From JACVRW01 sp963739095 (lineage in GTDB: Bacteria; Actinomycetota; Thermoleophilia; Solirubrobacterales; Thermoleophilaceae): a DNA stretch of 64,000 nt. The stretch spans positions 1 through 64,000 of the forward strand of contig CAVTZF010000017.1 in the NCBI GenBank assembly GCA_963739095.1, in the 5' to 3' direction. The position numbers and the translations under genes were made by a program. The notes below the pieces were generated by a model that worked only from the letters and a program-made list of their open reading frames with translations, searched no databases and had not been told where the DNA came from. Below are positions 42,272 to 51,474 of this stretch, in pieces; the stretch's first letter is position 1, and every line of letters begins with the position of its first letter.

Positions 42272-43177
42272 CTGGCCGAGCTCGAGCTGATCGCTGCGAT
42301 CGAGGCCGCGCTCGAGGACCGCAGCGGCCGGCTCGTTCGCTGGACTGGTGACGACGCGGCGGTGGTCCGCGCCGCACCGCTGGCGGTCACCTCGATCGAC
42401 ACGATCGTCGAGGGCACCCACTTCAGGCTCTCGACGCACTCGCCCGCCGACGTCGGCTGGAAGGCGCTCGCCGGCGCTCTGTCGGACCTGGCGGCGATGG
42501 GCGCCCGCAGCGGCGAGGCCTACGTGTCGCTCGTGCTCCCGCCCGGATTCGAGGGGGCGCTCGAGCTCGTGGACGCGATGGAGGAGCTGGCGGCGGAGTC
42601 CGAGACGACGATCGCGGGCGGCGACGTGGTCGGCGGCCCGGCGCTGGCCGTGACGGTCGCCGTCACGGGCTGGGCGGACGACGAGAGCGAGCTCGTCGGC
42701 CGCGACGGCGCAAGCCCCGGTGACCTCGTCGCGGTGACGGGCGTGCTGGGGGGATCCGAGGCGGGACGCCTGCTGCTGGAGCGTGGCGAGCGCGAGCCCG
42801 CCGAGCTCGTCAGCCGCCATTTGCGGCCGCGGCCGCGCCTGCGCGAGGGGCGCGCACTGGCTGCGGCGGGCGTCACCGCGATGATCGACCTGAGCGACGG
42901 GCTCGCGACCGATGCCCGGCACGTGGCCGAGCGGAGCGGGGTCGAGCTGCGCGTTGAGCTGGAGCGGCTGCCGCTCGCGACCGGCGTGACGGCCGAGGCT
43001 GCCGCGGCCGGGGGCGACGACTACGAGCTGCTGGTGACCGTCCCACCCGATCGGCGCGCCGCCGCCGGCGCGGCGGCCGGGCTCACCTGGATCGGCGAAG
43101 CCGCCGAGGGCGAGGGGCTCGTCCTGCTCGGCCCGGCCGGCCCGGTCGAGGGCCTGACCGGCTACGAGCACAGCTAG
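42272..43177 (+). CDS. thiL: Thiamine-monophosphate kinase
   Basis: About 301 residues. ThiL signatures: WTGDDAAVV near the N-terminus, SIDTIVEGTHFRL, IAGGDVVGGPALAV, and DLSDGLATDARH. It phosphorylates thiamine monophosphate to the diphosphate. The first ATG/GTG/TTG start (GTG 42362) would delete the essential GDD motif. The only start-like codon between the preceding stop and that motif is CTG 42272, encoding LAELELIAAIEA, like the usual ThiL N-terminus. Its TAG shares CTAG with the convergent membrane protein. Confidence 0.85.
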   Translation: MAELELIAAIEAALEDRSGRLVRWTGDDAAVVRAAPLAVTSIDTIVEGTHFRLSTHSPADVGWKALAGALSDLAAMGARSGEAYVSLVLPPGFEGALELVDAMEELAAESETTIAGGDVVGGPALAVTVAVTGWADDESELVGRDGASPGDLVAVTGVLGGSEAGRLLLERGEREPAELVSRHLRPRPRLREGRALAAAGVTAMIDLSDGLATDARHVAERSGVELRVELERLPLATGVTAEAAAAGGDDYELLVTVPPDRRAAAGAAAGLTWIGEAAEGEGLVLLGPAGPVEGLTGYEHS

Positions 43178-44961
43178 CGGCGCAGCGCGGAGCTCGTCCC
43201 TCCGAGCGAGCCCGGGCCCGCGTACGCGCCGGGGCCGAACACGGACGGCCCCTTCTCGCCGGGCGCCGGCTCCTCCTCGCCCGGCACCCGCCAGGTGATC
43301 TCGACGGTGGCGCAGGCGGCCGCCAGCATCAGGCAGCCGGCCAGCGACATGGCGATGCCCACGCTGTGCCCGGTCACGAGACCGAGCAGGTACCAGGCGC
43401 CGTGGAGCGGGTCGAGCGAGAGCGCGAACAGGTAGTAGACCGTCACGAGCAGCGGCGCGAGCAGGCCGCCGGCCACCATCAGGAGGCGCGCGCGGCGGCT
43501 CGGCGGCGGGCGCACGAGCACCGCGAGCATCCACAGGTGAGCCGCCGGGACGGCCAGCAGACCGGCGTACGGGTTCAGGATCCAGAGCGCGAACGAGCCG
43601 AGGCTGATCGTGAGCGCCACGGCGACCGCGGCGCCGGGCTCGTCCGGGCGCTTCAGCCGGGCGTCCGGCCGCGCTGCGAGCCAGCGTGCAAGCAGCAGCG
43701 CGAGCGCCATGCCGGCCAGCACGCCCCCCAGCACAGCGAGCGCGGGGCCGTCGAGCGGCCACTCGGAGGGCGCAACCGGCGCCGGTGGCGGTGGTGGCGT
43801 CGCGCCCGTTGCCGCGAGCAGCTCGGCGAGCGCAAGGCCCGCGAGGAAGGGCGCCACCCAGGCGCCCATGAAGCGCAGCCACGGCAGCACGTCCTGGTGG
43901 CGGCGGCGCGCCCGCGCGAACGCGTCGACGGACGCCACGAGCACCGGCAGGAGCATGGCCCCGGCGAACAGCGATATGACCCAGCCGGGCAGCACCTGGC
44001 TGACGGCGAGGACGTACGACTCCGGGCCGTGCTCCGGCCGCCGCCCCTGGTCGAGCGCCGTGACGGTTCGCAGCGTGGCACGCCCGAGCGCGCCCAGCCG
44101 GTCCTCGTCGATCTCCTCGACCGGGCCGTCGCCGGGCGGCGGGAGCTCGCCGCTGCCCGAGATCCGCACCGCCTCGTAGCCCTCGGCGAGCAGCGGCCCC
44201 TGCGGCCCGATGCCGATCGGGAAGGCGAGCCGGGCGAGCTGCCCGAGGACGCCGGTGCCGCCGCCGCCCGCGCGGTCGAGCTCCTGGCGAATCGAATCGG
44301 CGACCGTCCGCTGCAGGCCTATGCTCGCCCGTCGCGCGTCGTTCGACCAGGCCTGCACCGACGGCTCGCTGGCATTCGAGCCGATACTCGAAATCACCAG
44401 CACGGCGTCGACGAAGCCTGTCGAGCCGAGCTCGGAGACGAGTTGCTCGGTGCCGACCTCGCCAAGCGTCGAACCGTCCACCGAGGCGAGCACGAGCGTC
44501 TTGCGCGATGGCCGGCCCTGGAAGACGCGTGCGAGCTCGAGCAGTGCGGCGGTGTCGGAGGCGCTGCCGGGAGCGTCCGGCACGGCGCCCGCGTCGCGAG
44601 CCGCGACGATCACGATCTGACGCCGCGACCCCCCGGCGCGTCTCGCGATCACGTTCTCGAGCCGCTCGCCCGCGTGCGTGAACCGCTGACGCTCGATCTG
44701 GTCGGGCTGGAAGCCGCTGCGCGCGAACTCGCGCGCCACGAGGCCGGCGGTCGCCGCGTCACCCGGCCTGCCGGCGCGCCGGTCCGGCTGCTCGGTGGCG
44801 ATTCGCTCCGCCAGCAGGGCCGCCTCGCTGCCGTCGAAGAGGATGTCGGCGGCCAATCCCTGCTGCAGCGGCGAGGGCCGCGACTGGAATGAGAACATGG
44901 CCAGTACAAGCGCCAGAAGCGCCGGGATGAATGCAGCCCGGTAGACACGCGCCTCTATCAC
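43174..44961 (-). CDS. M28-like membrane protein, metal ligands degenerate
   Basis: 595 residues. One N-terminal helix, an extracytoplasmic domain resembling M28 aminopeptidases (QIVIVAARDAG, then PGSASDTAALLELARVF), and about eight C-terminal helices. In active M28 enzymes the first motif supplies a zinc His (AHxD); here it is AARDAG, so catalysis is doubtful. The Asp of SASDTAAL is kept. It may be a binding or scaffold protein. ATG 44961 lies 26 bp from the divergent two-component operon. Its stop shares CTAG with thiL. Confidence 0.75.
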   Translation of the reverse strand: MIEARVYRAAFIPALLALVLAMFSFQSRPSPLQQGLAADILFDGSEAALLAERIATEQPDRRAGRPGDAATAGLVAREFARSGFQPDQIERQRFTHAGERLENVIARRAGGSRRQIVIVAARDAGAVPDAPGSASDTAALLELARVFQGRPSRKTLVLASVDGSTLGEVGTEQLVSELGSTGFVDAVLVISSIGSNASEPSVQAWSNDARRASIGLQRTVADSIRQELDRAGGGGTGVLGQLARLAFPIGIGPQGPLLAEGYEAVRISGSGELPPPGDGPVEEIDEDRLGALGRATLRTVTALDQGRRPEHGPESYVLAVSQVLPGWVISLFAGAMLLPVLVASVDAFARARRRHQDVLPWLRFMGAWVAPFLAGLALAELLAATGATPPPPPAPVAPSEWPLDGPALAVLGGVLAGMALALLLARWLAARPDARLKRPDEPGAAVAVALTISLGSFALWILNPYAGLLAVPAAHLWMLAVLVRPPPSRRARLLMVAGGLLAPLLVTVYYLFALSLDPLHGAWYLLGLVTGHSVGIAMSLAGCLMLAAACATVEITWRVPGEEEPAPGEKGPSVFGPGAYAGPGSLGGTSSALRR

Positions 44962-44987
44962 TCTGCGTCCAACCTACAATTCCGAAG

Positions 44988-45689
44988 GTGACGGCCTCAG
45001 CCCCCCGCATCCTGCTCGTCGACGACGAGGACGCGGTTCAGAAGCTTCTGACGTATCCCCTGCGCAAGGAGGGCTACGAGGTCGTTCCGGCGCTCGACGG
45101 TCGCGAGGCGCTCGATCGCCTCGCGGAGGACAACTTCGACCTCGTCGTGCTGGACGTGATGATGCCCAAGATGGACGGCTTCGACGTCTGCCGCGAGATC
45201 CGTGCGCGCAGCACCGTGCCGATCATCATGCTCACCGCGAAGACCGAGGAGATCGACAAGGTCCTCGGCCTCGAGCTCGGCGCCGACGACTACATCACGA
45301 AGCCGTTCTCGGTGCGCGAGTTCCGCAGCCGCGTCAAGGCCGTGTTGCGGCGCGCGGCGCTCACCCACACCGAGGAGCAGTTCGAGGAGCCGATCGAGGC
45401 CGGCGAGCTGCGCATCGACTTCGAGAAGCGGCTCGTCGCGGTGCGCGGGCAGGCCGTGCGGCTCACGTACGTCGAGTTCGAGATCCTCGCGGCGCTTGCG
45501 CGCGCGCCTGGACGGGTATTCAGCCGCACGATGCTGCTCGAGCGGGTATGGGGGGACGCCGCCTACCGTGACCCGCGGACGATCGACGTCCACATCCGGC
45601 ATCTGCGCGAGAAGCTCGAAGCCGAGCCGAAGACGCCGGAGCTGATCCTGACCGTGCGCGGGGTCGGCTATCGCTTCAGGGACGGGTGA
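44988..45689 (+). CDS. OmpR-family response regulator
   Basis: 233 residues. The receiver domain has DDEDAVQ, phosphoacceptor Asp in VVLDVMMPKMDGF, the conserved Thr in IIMLTAKTEE and Lys in DDYITKPF. The OmpR winged helix has RLTYVEFEILAALARAPGRV and DVHIRHLREKLE. GTG 44988 precedes TASAPRILLVDDE. Its stop overlaps the histidine kinase start (GTGA), and htrA follows the same way, indicating one envelope-stress operon. Confidence 0.94.
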   Translation: MTASAPRILLVDDEDAVQKLLTYPLRKEGYEVVPALDGREALDRLAEDNFDLVVLDVMMPKMDGFDVCREIRARSTVPIIMLTAKTEEIDKVLGLELGADDYITKPFSVREFRSRVKAVLRRAALTHTEEQFEEPIEAGELRIDFEKRLVAVRGQAVRLTYVEFEILAALARAPGRVFSRTMLLERVWGDAAYRDPRTIDVHIRHLREKLEAEPKTPELILTVRGVGYRFRDG

Positions 45690-47122
45690 AAGGCATCAGG
45701 TCACTCGGAAACAAGATCGCGATCCTCTTCTTCCTGATCACGGCGGCGGCCTTCGGCGTCATCTACTTCTGGGTCGTGACGCAGCCGGAGTCGAGCCTGG
45801 AGGAGCGCCGGCTGAGCGACCTCGGAGCCGTGGCCGGCGCGTTCCAGGGCAGCGTCAATCGCATGCGCGTGGGCAAGTACAGCGATGAGTCGCTCGAGCG
45901 GCAGGTGCGCGGGCTTGCCGAGGCCACCGGTTCACGCCTGACACTGATCGACTGGAAGGAGGACCCCGAGGGCCGCCAGCTCGACAAGCGCGGGCTCGAG
46001 TTCAGGGTGCGGGGCGACTCCGGCGAGGGCCCCGCCGTGCCGCGCGCTTACAGCCTCGCGGGCCGTGCGATCCGCACGGGGAAGACGCAGAGCGGCTTCG
46101 GAACCTTCCAGGGCGAGGACATCGGCATCGTCGCCCAGCCGATCGGCCCGAAGAAGAACCCCCAGTGGGTGGCGGTCTACTCGCGCAACTTCGAGGAGGT
46201 CGCCGAGACCGTCTCGTTCATCCGGGGACGTGTCCTGTGGGCCTGTGCTGCCGCGCTGCTCGTCGCGCTGATCGGAGGCTGGTTCGTCGCGGCCAGGCTC
46301 GCACGGCGCGTGCGGCGCGTCGAGCGTGCGGCCAACGACGTGGCGCGCGGCCACTTCGACCGGGACCCGCTGCCGGTCGACTCCGAGGACGAGCTCGGCC
46401 AGCTCACACGTACCTTCAACGCCATGCAGCAGCAGCTGCGCGAGGTCGACATCGCGCGCAAGGAGTTCATCGCCACGGCCTCGCACGAGCTGCGCACCCC
46501 GATCTTCTCCCTGGCCGGATTCGTCGAGCTGCTCCAGGACGAGGATCTCGACGACGAGACGCGCCGTGAGTTCGTCGACACGATGCGCGAGCAGGTGGAG
46601 CGCCTGCAGAAGCTGTCCGTCGACCTGCTCGACCTGTCGCGACTCGACTCCGGCTCGGTCGAGCTGCACACCGAGGAGGTCGACCTCGCCGAGCTGACAC
46701 GCTCGGTCGTGGGTGAGTTCCGGCCCGCGCTCCAGGACCACCGCACCGAGCTCCGCATGGACGTTCCTGAGGAGGGCCCACTCGCGGACTGCGACCGCGA
46801 GCGCGTGGCGCAGATCATGCGCATCCTGCTCGACAACGCCCTGCGCCACACGCCCGCGGGCACCGACGTCACCGTGACCGCGCAGCGCGAGAACGGCAGC
46901 GCCGAGTTCACGGTGGCGGACCAGGGGCCGGGGCTGCCGCCGGGCTCGCGCGACAAGGCCTTCGAGCGCTTCTACACGGGCGACGCCGCACGCGGGGCCG
47001 GCCTCGGCCTCGCGATTGCGCGCGAGCTCGCCGAGCGCATGGACGGCAAGCTGGTCCTCGACGACCGAGCGGACAACACCGCGTTCGTGCTCAGGTTGCC
47101 CACGAACGGATCCGAATCGTGA
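45686..47122 (+). CDS. Sensor histidine kinase
   Basis: 478 residues. Two membrane helices (IAILFFLITAAAFGVIYFWV and ALLVALIGGWFVA) flank an extracellular sensor region. Next come a HAMP domain, the H-box ATASHELRTPIFSLA, the N-box ILLDNALRHTP and the ATPase G-boxes DQGPGLPPG and AGLGLAIARELAE. It phosphorylates the adjacent response regulator. GTG 45686 and the TGA at 47120 both overlap neighbours. The organisation resembles MprAB-type pairs with an HtrA protease. Confidence 0.94.
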   Translation: MKGIRSLGNKIAILFFLITAAAFGVIYFWVVTQPESSLEERRLSDLGAVAGAFQGSVNRMRVGKYSDESLERQVRGLAEATGSRLTLIDWKEDPEGRQLDKRGLEFRVRGDSGEGPAVPRAYSLAGRAIRTGKTQSGFGTFQGEDIGIVAQPIGPKKNPQWVAVYSRNFEEVAETVSFIRGRVLWACAAALLVALIGGWFVAARLARRVRRVERAANDVARGHFDRDPLPVDSEDELGQLTRTFNAMQQQLREVDIARKEFIATASHELRTPIFSLAGFVELLQDEDLDDETRREFVDTMREQVERLQKLSVDLLDLSRLDSGSVELHTEEVDLAELTRSVVGEFRPALQDHRTELRMDVPEEGPLADCDRERVAQIMRILLDNALRHTPAGTDVTVTAQRENGSAEFTVADQGPGLPPGSRDKAFERFYTGDAARGAGLGLAIARELAERMDGKLVLDDRADNTAFVLRLPTNGSES

Positions 47123-48297
47123 GGAGGGTCATCGCGGTTGCAAGCGCGATGCTCGCGCTCGTCGCGGCAGGCTGCGACGCCTCGGGCGACGACGATGGCG
47201 CCGGCTCGGGCTCGGCGAATGCGACGCGGGAGGTCACGACGACGCGCGTCGAGGTGGTCGAAGGGATCGGCCGCGAGGGTGGCTTCAACCCGGCCGAGAT
47301 CTACTCACAGCTATCCCCCGGCGTCGTCACCGTGATCTCGCTCTTCGACGGGGGAACGAGCCTGCTGGAGGACGGCGGCGAGGGTGGCCAGGGGTCGGGC
47401 TTCGTGCTCGACGACGAGGGCTACATCGCAACCAACGCCCACGTCGTCACGAAGGAGGACGACAACTCCGCGCAGGCCGAGCGCGTCTTCGTCCAGTTCC
47501 CGGACGGCAACCGCGTGCCCGCGGAGATCGTCGGACACGACCCCAACGCCGACGTGGCGCTGCTCAAGGTCGAACCGGAGGGGCTCGATTTGACCCCGCT
47601 GCGGCTCGGCCGCTCATCCAGGCTCAACGTCGGCGAGCCGGTGGCCGCAATCGGCAGCCCGTTCGGTGAGGAGCAGTCGCTCTCGGTCGGAGTCGTGTCG
47701 GCCCTCGACCGCAACATCCAGTCGCTCACCCGCTTCGGCATCGGCGACGCGATCCAGACCGACGCCGCGATCAACCCCGGCAACTCGGGCGGGCCCCTGC
47801 TGGACGCCAACGGCCGTGTGATCGGCATCAACGCCCAGATCAAGTCGCAGTCGGGTGGCGGCGAGGGAGTGGGCTTCGCGGTCCCGGTCGACGCCGTGCG
47901 CCGCTCGCTCGCCGAGCTGCGGGACGACGGCCGCGTCGAGTACGGCTACCTCGGGGTGCAGACCATGATCCTCTGGCCGCAGCTCGCGGAGCGGCTCGGC
48001 ATCGACGCGCAGGCGGGTGCGCTCGTGCAGCGGGTCGAGCCCGACAGCCCGGCCGAAGACGAGGGCCTCGAGCCCGGCGACGAGACCATCGACTTCCAGG
48101 GCCAGCCGGACATTCCCTCGAACGGCGACGTGATCGTTGCCGTGAACGGCAACCCGCTCACGCGCACCCAGGACCTGTCCGACGTGATCGGCGGGCACGG
48201 CGAGGGCGACAAGGTCGCGCTGACCGTCGTGCGCGACGGCGACAGCCGCCGCGTTTCGATCACCCTCGGCCGGCGCCCGCTCGGCAGCGGCCCCTGA
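47119..48297 (+). CDS. htrA: HtrA/DegP-like serine protease with PDZ domain, lipoprotein
   Basis: 392 residues. Signal with lipobox ALVAAGCDAS, acidic linker, trypsin-like domain with the triad in IATNAHVV (His), NADVALLKV (Asp) and NPGNSGGPLL (Ser), then one PDZ domain (YGYLGVQTM to VRDGDSRRVSI). It probably degrades misfolded envelope proteins. GTG 47119 overlaps the kinase stop (GTGA). A hairpin follows directly after its stop, so it is likely the last gene of the operon. Confidence 0.93.
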   Translation: MRRVIAVASAMLALVAAGCDASGDDDGAGSGSANATREVTTTRVEVVEGIGREGGFNPAEIYSQLSPGVVTVISLFDGGTSLLEDGGEGGQGSGFVLDDEGYIATNAHVVTKEDDNSAQAERVFVQFPDGNRVPAEIVGHDPNADVALLKVEPEGLDLTPLRLGRSSRLNVGEPVAAIGSPFGEEQSLSVGVVSALDRNIQSLTRFGIGDAIQTDAAINPGNSGGPLLDANGRVIGINAQIKSQSGGGEGVGFAVPVDAVRRSLAELRDDGRVEYGYLGVQTMILWPQLAERLGIDAQAGALVQRVEPDSPAEDEGLEPGDETIDFQGQPDIPSNGDVIVAVNGNPLTRTQDLSDVIGGHGEGDKVALTVVRDGDSRRVSITLGRRPLGSGP

Positions 48298-48298
48298 T

Positions 48299-48315
48299 CC
48301 CGCACCTGATGCGGG
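48299..48315 (+). terminator. Terminator-like hairpin after htrA
   Basis: CCCGCA-CCTGA-TGCGGG followed by CTTT, starting two bases after the htrA stop. The stem is only six bp and the T-run is short, so it may be partial or an RNA-stability hairpin. Confidence 0.5.
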
Positions 48316-48337
48316 CTTTGGAGGAGATCCGGGTAGG

Positions 48338-48742
48338 GTGCCAAGCGTGGCGGAGACGACCGACGTGACCAGCAGCCGCGACGTCTCTCTGACCATCCCG
48401 GCGCGCCCGGACTACCTCGTGCTGGCGCGGCTGGCGCTCTCGGCCGTGTGCCGGCTGACGCCGCTGTCGCCGGAGGAGGTCGCCGACCTCAAGCTCGCGA
48501 TCACCGAGGCGGCCAACGACTACGTGGACGAGGCCCGCCCGCTCGACGACGAGAGCAGGCTCAGCTTCTCCTTCAAGCTGGGCGACGACCGGCTGCAGAT
48601 GGACCTCGACGGGCCGTCGGGGCCGGTGGCGGCCACCGAGCAGGAGCTGAGCCGCGCGATCATCGAGGCGACCGTCGACGAGTCGACGTTCTCCTCAGGC
48701 CGCACCCGGCTCGTGAAGTACCTGAAACTTTCCGCCGAGTAG
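48338..48742 (+). CDS. RsbW-like anti-sigma/HATPase_c_2 domain protein
   Basis: 134 residues. The region ADLKLAITEAANDYV is the N-box of the RsbW/SpoIIAB-type ATPase (E-N pattern of GHKL kinases), followed by a short beta region. The usual G-boxes are hard to see, so ATP binding is uncertain. Such proteins control stress sigma factors or partner switches. GTG 48338 or GTG 48347 may be the start; a GGAGGAG lies upstream. It sits ten bp before the trehalose pair, and a stress-response link is inferred. Confidence 0.72.
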   Translation: MPSVAETTDVTSSRDVSLTIPARPDYLVLARLALSAVCRLTPLSPEEVADLKLAITEAANDYVDEARPLDDESRLSFSFKLGDDRLQMDLDGPSGPVAATEQELSRAIIEATVDESTFSSGRTRLVKYLKLSAE

Positions 48743-48752
48743 TCTGGCGCGC

Positions 48753-49991
48753 GTGCTCCAGCCGGTTTCCGTAGGCACCAAGAGCCTTGCCGACTACACC
48801 CACCTGGTCGGCCGGCCGCTCGTTCAAGAGATCAGGGACCTCGCCGAGGACCTGAAGGGGCTGCGCGTGCTGCACGTCTCGGCGACCGCCTTCGGCGGCG
48901 GCGTCTCGGAGATCCTCTACACGCTGATCCCGCTGATGAACGATGCCGGGATCGACGCCGAGTGGCAGGTCATGCTCGGCCGCGAGGAGTTCTACAACGC
49001 CACGAAGCGCCTGCACAACGCGCTCCAGGGCGCCCCGGACTCGCTCACGGACGAGGAGTGGGAGGTCTACTACCGCTACAACGAGATGAATGCCGCGGAG
49101 ATCACGAGCGGCTGGGACGTGATCATCGTCCATGACCCGCAGCCGGCCGGCATCCGGCGGCTGGTGCCGGACAAGGCGAAGACATGGGTGTGGCGCTGCC
49201 ACATCGACCTATCGACACCCAACCCGTCGGCGATCGAACGGCTTGTGCCGCTCGTCAAGGAGTACGACGCCTCGGTGTGGCACGTGCAGAACTACGTCCC
49301 CGCGGCGCTCGACGGCGCCACCCCCGGCGTCGTCATCTGCCCGCCGGCGATCGACCCGCTGTCGCCCAAGAACATGGCGCTCTCGCCGGAGGACGCCGCC
49401 TTCGTATGCGACCAGTTCGGCATCGACGTCGACCGGCCGCTCATGTGCCAGGTTTCGCGCTTCGATCCCTGGAAGGACCCGATCGGCGTCATCGACGCCT
49501 ACCGTCTGGTCAACCAGGAGATGCCCGAGGTCCAGCTTGCCCTGATCGGCTCGATGGCCACGGACGACCCCGAGGGCTGGGAGTTCTTCAACTCGACGAT
49601 GGCCCACGCAGACGGCGACCCGGACGTCCACATCCTCAACAACTTCAACAACGTCGGCGCGATCGAGGTCAACGCCTTCCAGTCGCAGGCCGACGTCGTG
49701 ATCCAGAAGTCGACGCGCGAGGGCTTCGGGCTCACCGTGTCCGAGGCGCTCTGGAAGGGCCGGCCCTTCATCGGGGGCAACGTCGGGGGCATCCCGCTGC
49801 AGGTGCAGGACGGCAAGACCGGCTTCCTCGTCTCCTCGCCCGACGAGTGCGCGGACCGCTCGCTGCGGATCCTGCGCGAGCCCGACATGGGCAAGCAGCT
49901 GGGGCGGCAGGGCAAGGAGCACGTGCGCACCCACTTCCTCACGCCGCGCCTGCTCCGTGACTGGCTGAGGCTCTTCCGGGACCACAGATGA
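48753..49991 (+). CDS. GT4 glycosyltransferase, trehalose synthase TreT-like
   Basis: 412 residues, GT-B fold. The N-terminal HVSATAFGGGVSEILYTLIP and LGREEFYNATKRLHNALQG are characteristic of TreT, which joins NDP-glucose and glucose to trehalose. The donor site includes VSRFDPWKDPIGV and STREGFGLTVSEALWKG (E-x7-E). GTG 48753 begins 11 bp after the RsbW-like gene, and its stop overlaps otsA as ATGA. Enzymes of this group can have other acceptors, so the product is likely but not certain. Confidence 0.85.
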   Translation: MLQPVSVGTKSLADYTHLVGRPLVQEIRDLAEDLKGLRVLHVSATAFGGGVSEILYTLIPLMNDAGIDAEWQVMLGREEFYNATKRLHNALQGAPDSLTDEEWEVYYRYNEMNAAEITSGWDVIIVHDPQPAGIRRLVPDKAKTWVWRCHIDLSTPNPSAIERLVPLVKEYDASVWHVQNYVPAALDGATPGVVICPPAIDPLSPKNMALSPEDAAFVCDQFGIDVDRPLMCQVSRFDPWKDPIGVIDAYRLVNQEMPEVQLALIGSMATDDPEGWEFFNSTMAHADGDPDVHILNNFNNVGAIEVNAFQSQADVVIQKSTREGFGLTVSEALWKGRPFIGGNVGGIPLQVQDGKTGFLVSSPDECADRSLRILREPDMGKQLGRQGKEHVRTHFLTPRLLRDWLRLFRDHR

Positions 49992-51448
49992 CCGCCGAGG
50001 TACCGCTCGTTCTCGTCTCGAACCGCGGCCCGGCCACCTTCCAGGACGGACAGCCGCGACGCGGCGGCGGCGGCCTCGTAACCGCACTGCAGGGCCTCGT
50101 CCACCACCGCGACGCGGTCTGGGTGGCCTCGGCGATGACCGACGAGGACGCGGAGGTCTCCGAGCAGCACGGCGGGGCGTCCTTCGAGGTCGAGCTCGAT
50201 GGCACCACCTACCGCGTGAAGCTCGTCACGAGCGACCCGGAGGCCTACGACCGCTTCTACAACGTCGTGGCGAACCCGATGCTGTGGTTCATCCAGCACT
50301 ACCTCTGGGACCTCTCCAATGCGCCGGACATCCGCCGCCATGAGGTCGTGGCCTACGAACAGGGCTACTGCAGCGTCAACGAGGACCTCGCGCGCGCTGT
50401 GCTCGAGGAGGTCGAGGGCCACGACGACGCAGTCGTGATGCTGCACGACTACCACCTCTACGTCGCCCCCAAGTTCATCCGGCGAGCCCGGCCCGACCTG
50501 TTCCTCCACCACTTCGTCCACATCCCGTGGACCCAGCCGGATGCCTGGCGCGTGCTGCCGGCGGACATCCGCGAGGACATCTACGAGGGCATCCTCTCCA
50601 ACGACATCATCGCCTTCCACACGCGCTCCTATCAGCGCAACTTCCTGCTCTGCTGCCGGGAGCTCTTCGACATGGAGGTCGACGAGGAAGCCGGCGTCGT
50701 GCACTTCGACGACCGCGACGTGTGGGTGCGCGCGTACCCGCTGCCGATCTCGGCCGAGCACTTCCACCACACCGCGCAGCGGCCGTCGGTCCACCAGTAC
50801 GAGCGCGAGATCCTGCGACGCCGGCGCGAGCACCTGATCCTGCGCGTGGACCGCGCCGACCTCTCCAAGAACATCCTGCGCGGCTTCACGGCCTTCGACC
50901 TCTTCCTCGAGCAGCATCCGGAGTTCAAGGAGCACGTCACGTTCATCGCGCACCTGATCCCCTCGCGTCAGGACGTGCCCGAGTACGCCGAGTACCTCGA
51001 GCGGATCGAGGCGCTCGTGGCGGTCGTCAACCACCGCCACGGCACAACCGACTGGATGCCGATCGAGCTGCGCCTTCGCGAGAACCTCGACGAGGCGATC
51101 TCGGCTTACAAGCACTACGACCTGTTGATGGTCAATGCGATGTTCGACGGCATGAACCTGATCGCCAAGGAGGGGCCGCTCGTCAACGAGCGCAACGGGG
51201 TGTCGCTCCTCAGCGAGAACACCGGGGCGCACGAGGAGCTCGCCGAGTTCGCGCTCTCGGTCAACCCTTTCGACGTGCAGGAACAGGCCGACGCGATCCA
51301 CCGTGCCCTGACGATGTCCGCCGAGGAGCGCTCCTGGCGGGCCCAGGGGCTGAAGCGGATCGTCACATCGCGCAACCCGGGCGACTGGGTGGACGACCAG
51401 CTCACCGATATCGACGCAAAGCGCCGCGGACACGCGCCCGTGGGCTGA
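49988..51448 (+). CDS. otsA: Trehalose-6-phosphate synthase (GT20)
   Basis: 486 residues. GT20 motifs: LVLVSNRGPATF, VMLHDYHLYVAPKFIRR, HHFVHIPWTQPDAWRVLP, LLMVNAMFDGMNLIAKEGP and LSENTGAHEEL. OtsA makes trehalose-6-phosphate from UDP-glucose and glucose-6-phosphate. The usual N-terminal Gly-Gly for glucose-6-phosphate is in RRGGGGLVTAL. ATG 49988 overlaps the TreT-like stop, so two trehalose routes are coupled. No OtsB phosphatase is in the window. Confidence 0.9.
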   Translation: MTAEVPLVLVSNRGPATFQDGQPRRGGGGLVTALQGLVHHRDAVWVASAMTDEDAEVSEQHGGASFEVELDGTTYRVKLVTSDPEAYDRFYNVVANPMLWFIQHYLWDLSNAPDIRRHEVVAYEQGYCSVNEDLARAVLEEVEGHDDAVVMLHDYHLYVAPKFIRRARPDLFLHHFVHIPWTQPDAWRVLPADIREDIYEGILSNDIIAFHTRSYQRNFLLCCRELFDMEVDEEAGVVHFDDRDVWVRAYPLPISAEHFHHTAQRPSVHQYEREILRRRREHLILRVDRADLSKNILRGFTAFDLFLEQHPEFKEHVTFIAHLIPSRQDVPEYAEYLERIEALVAVVNHRHGTTDWMPIELRLRENLDEAISAYKHYDLLMVNAMFDGMNLIAKEGPLVNERNGVSLLSENTGAHEELAEFALSVNPFDVQEQADAIHRALTMSAEERSWRAQGLKRIVTSRNPGDWVDDQLTDIDAKRRGHAPVG

Positions 51449-51474
51449 GCGGGGCGGCCGTGCCGTCCCGCTCA

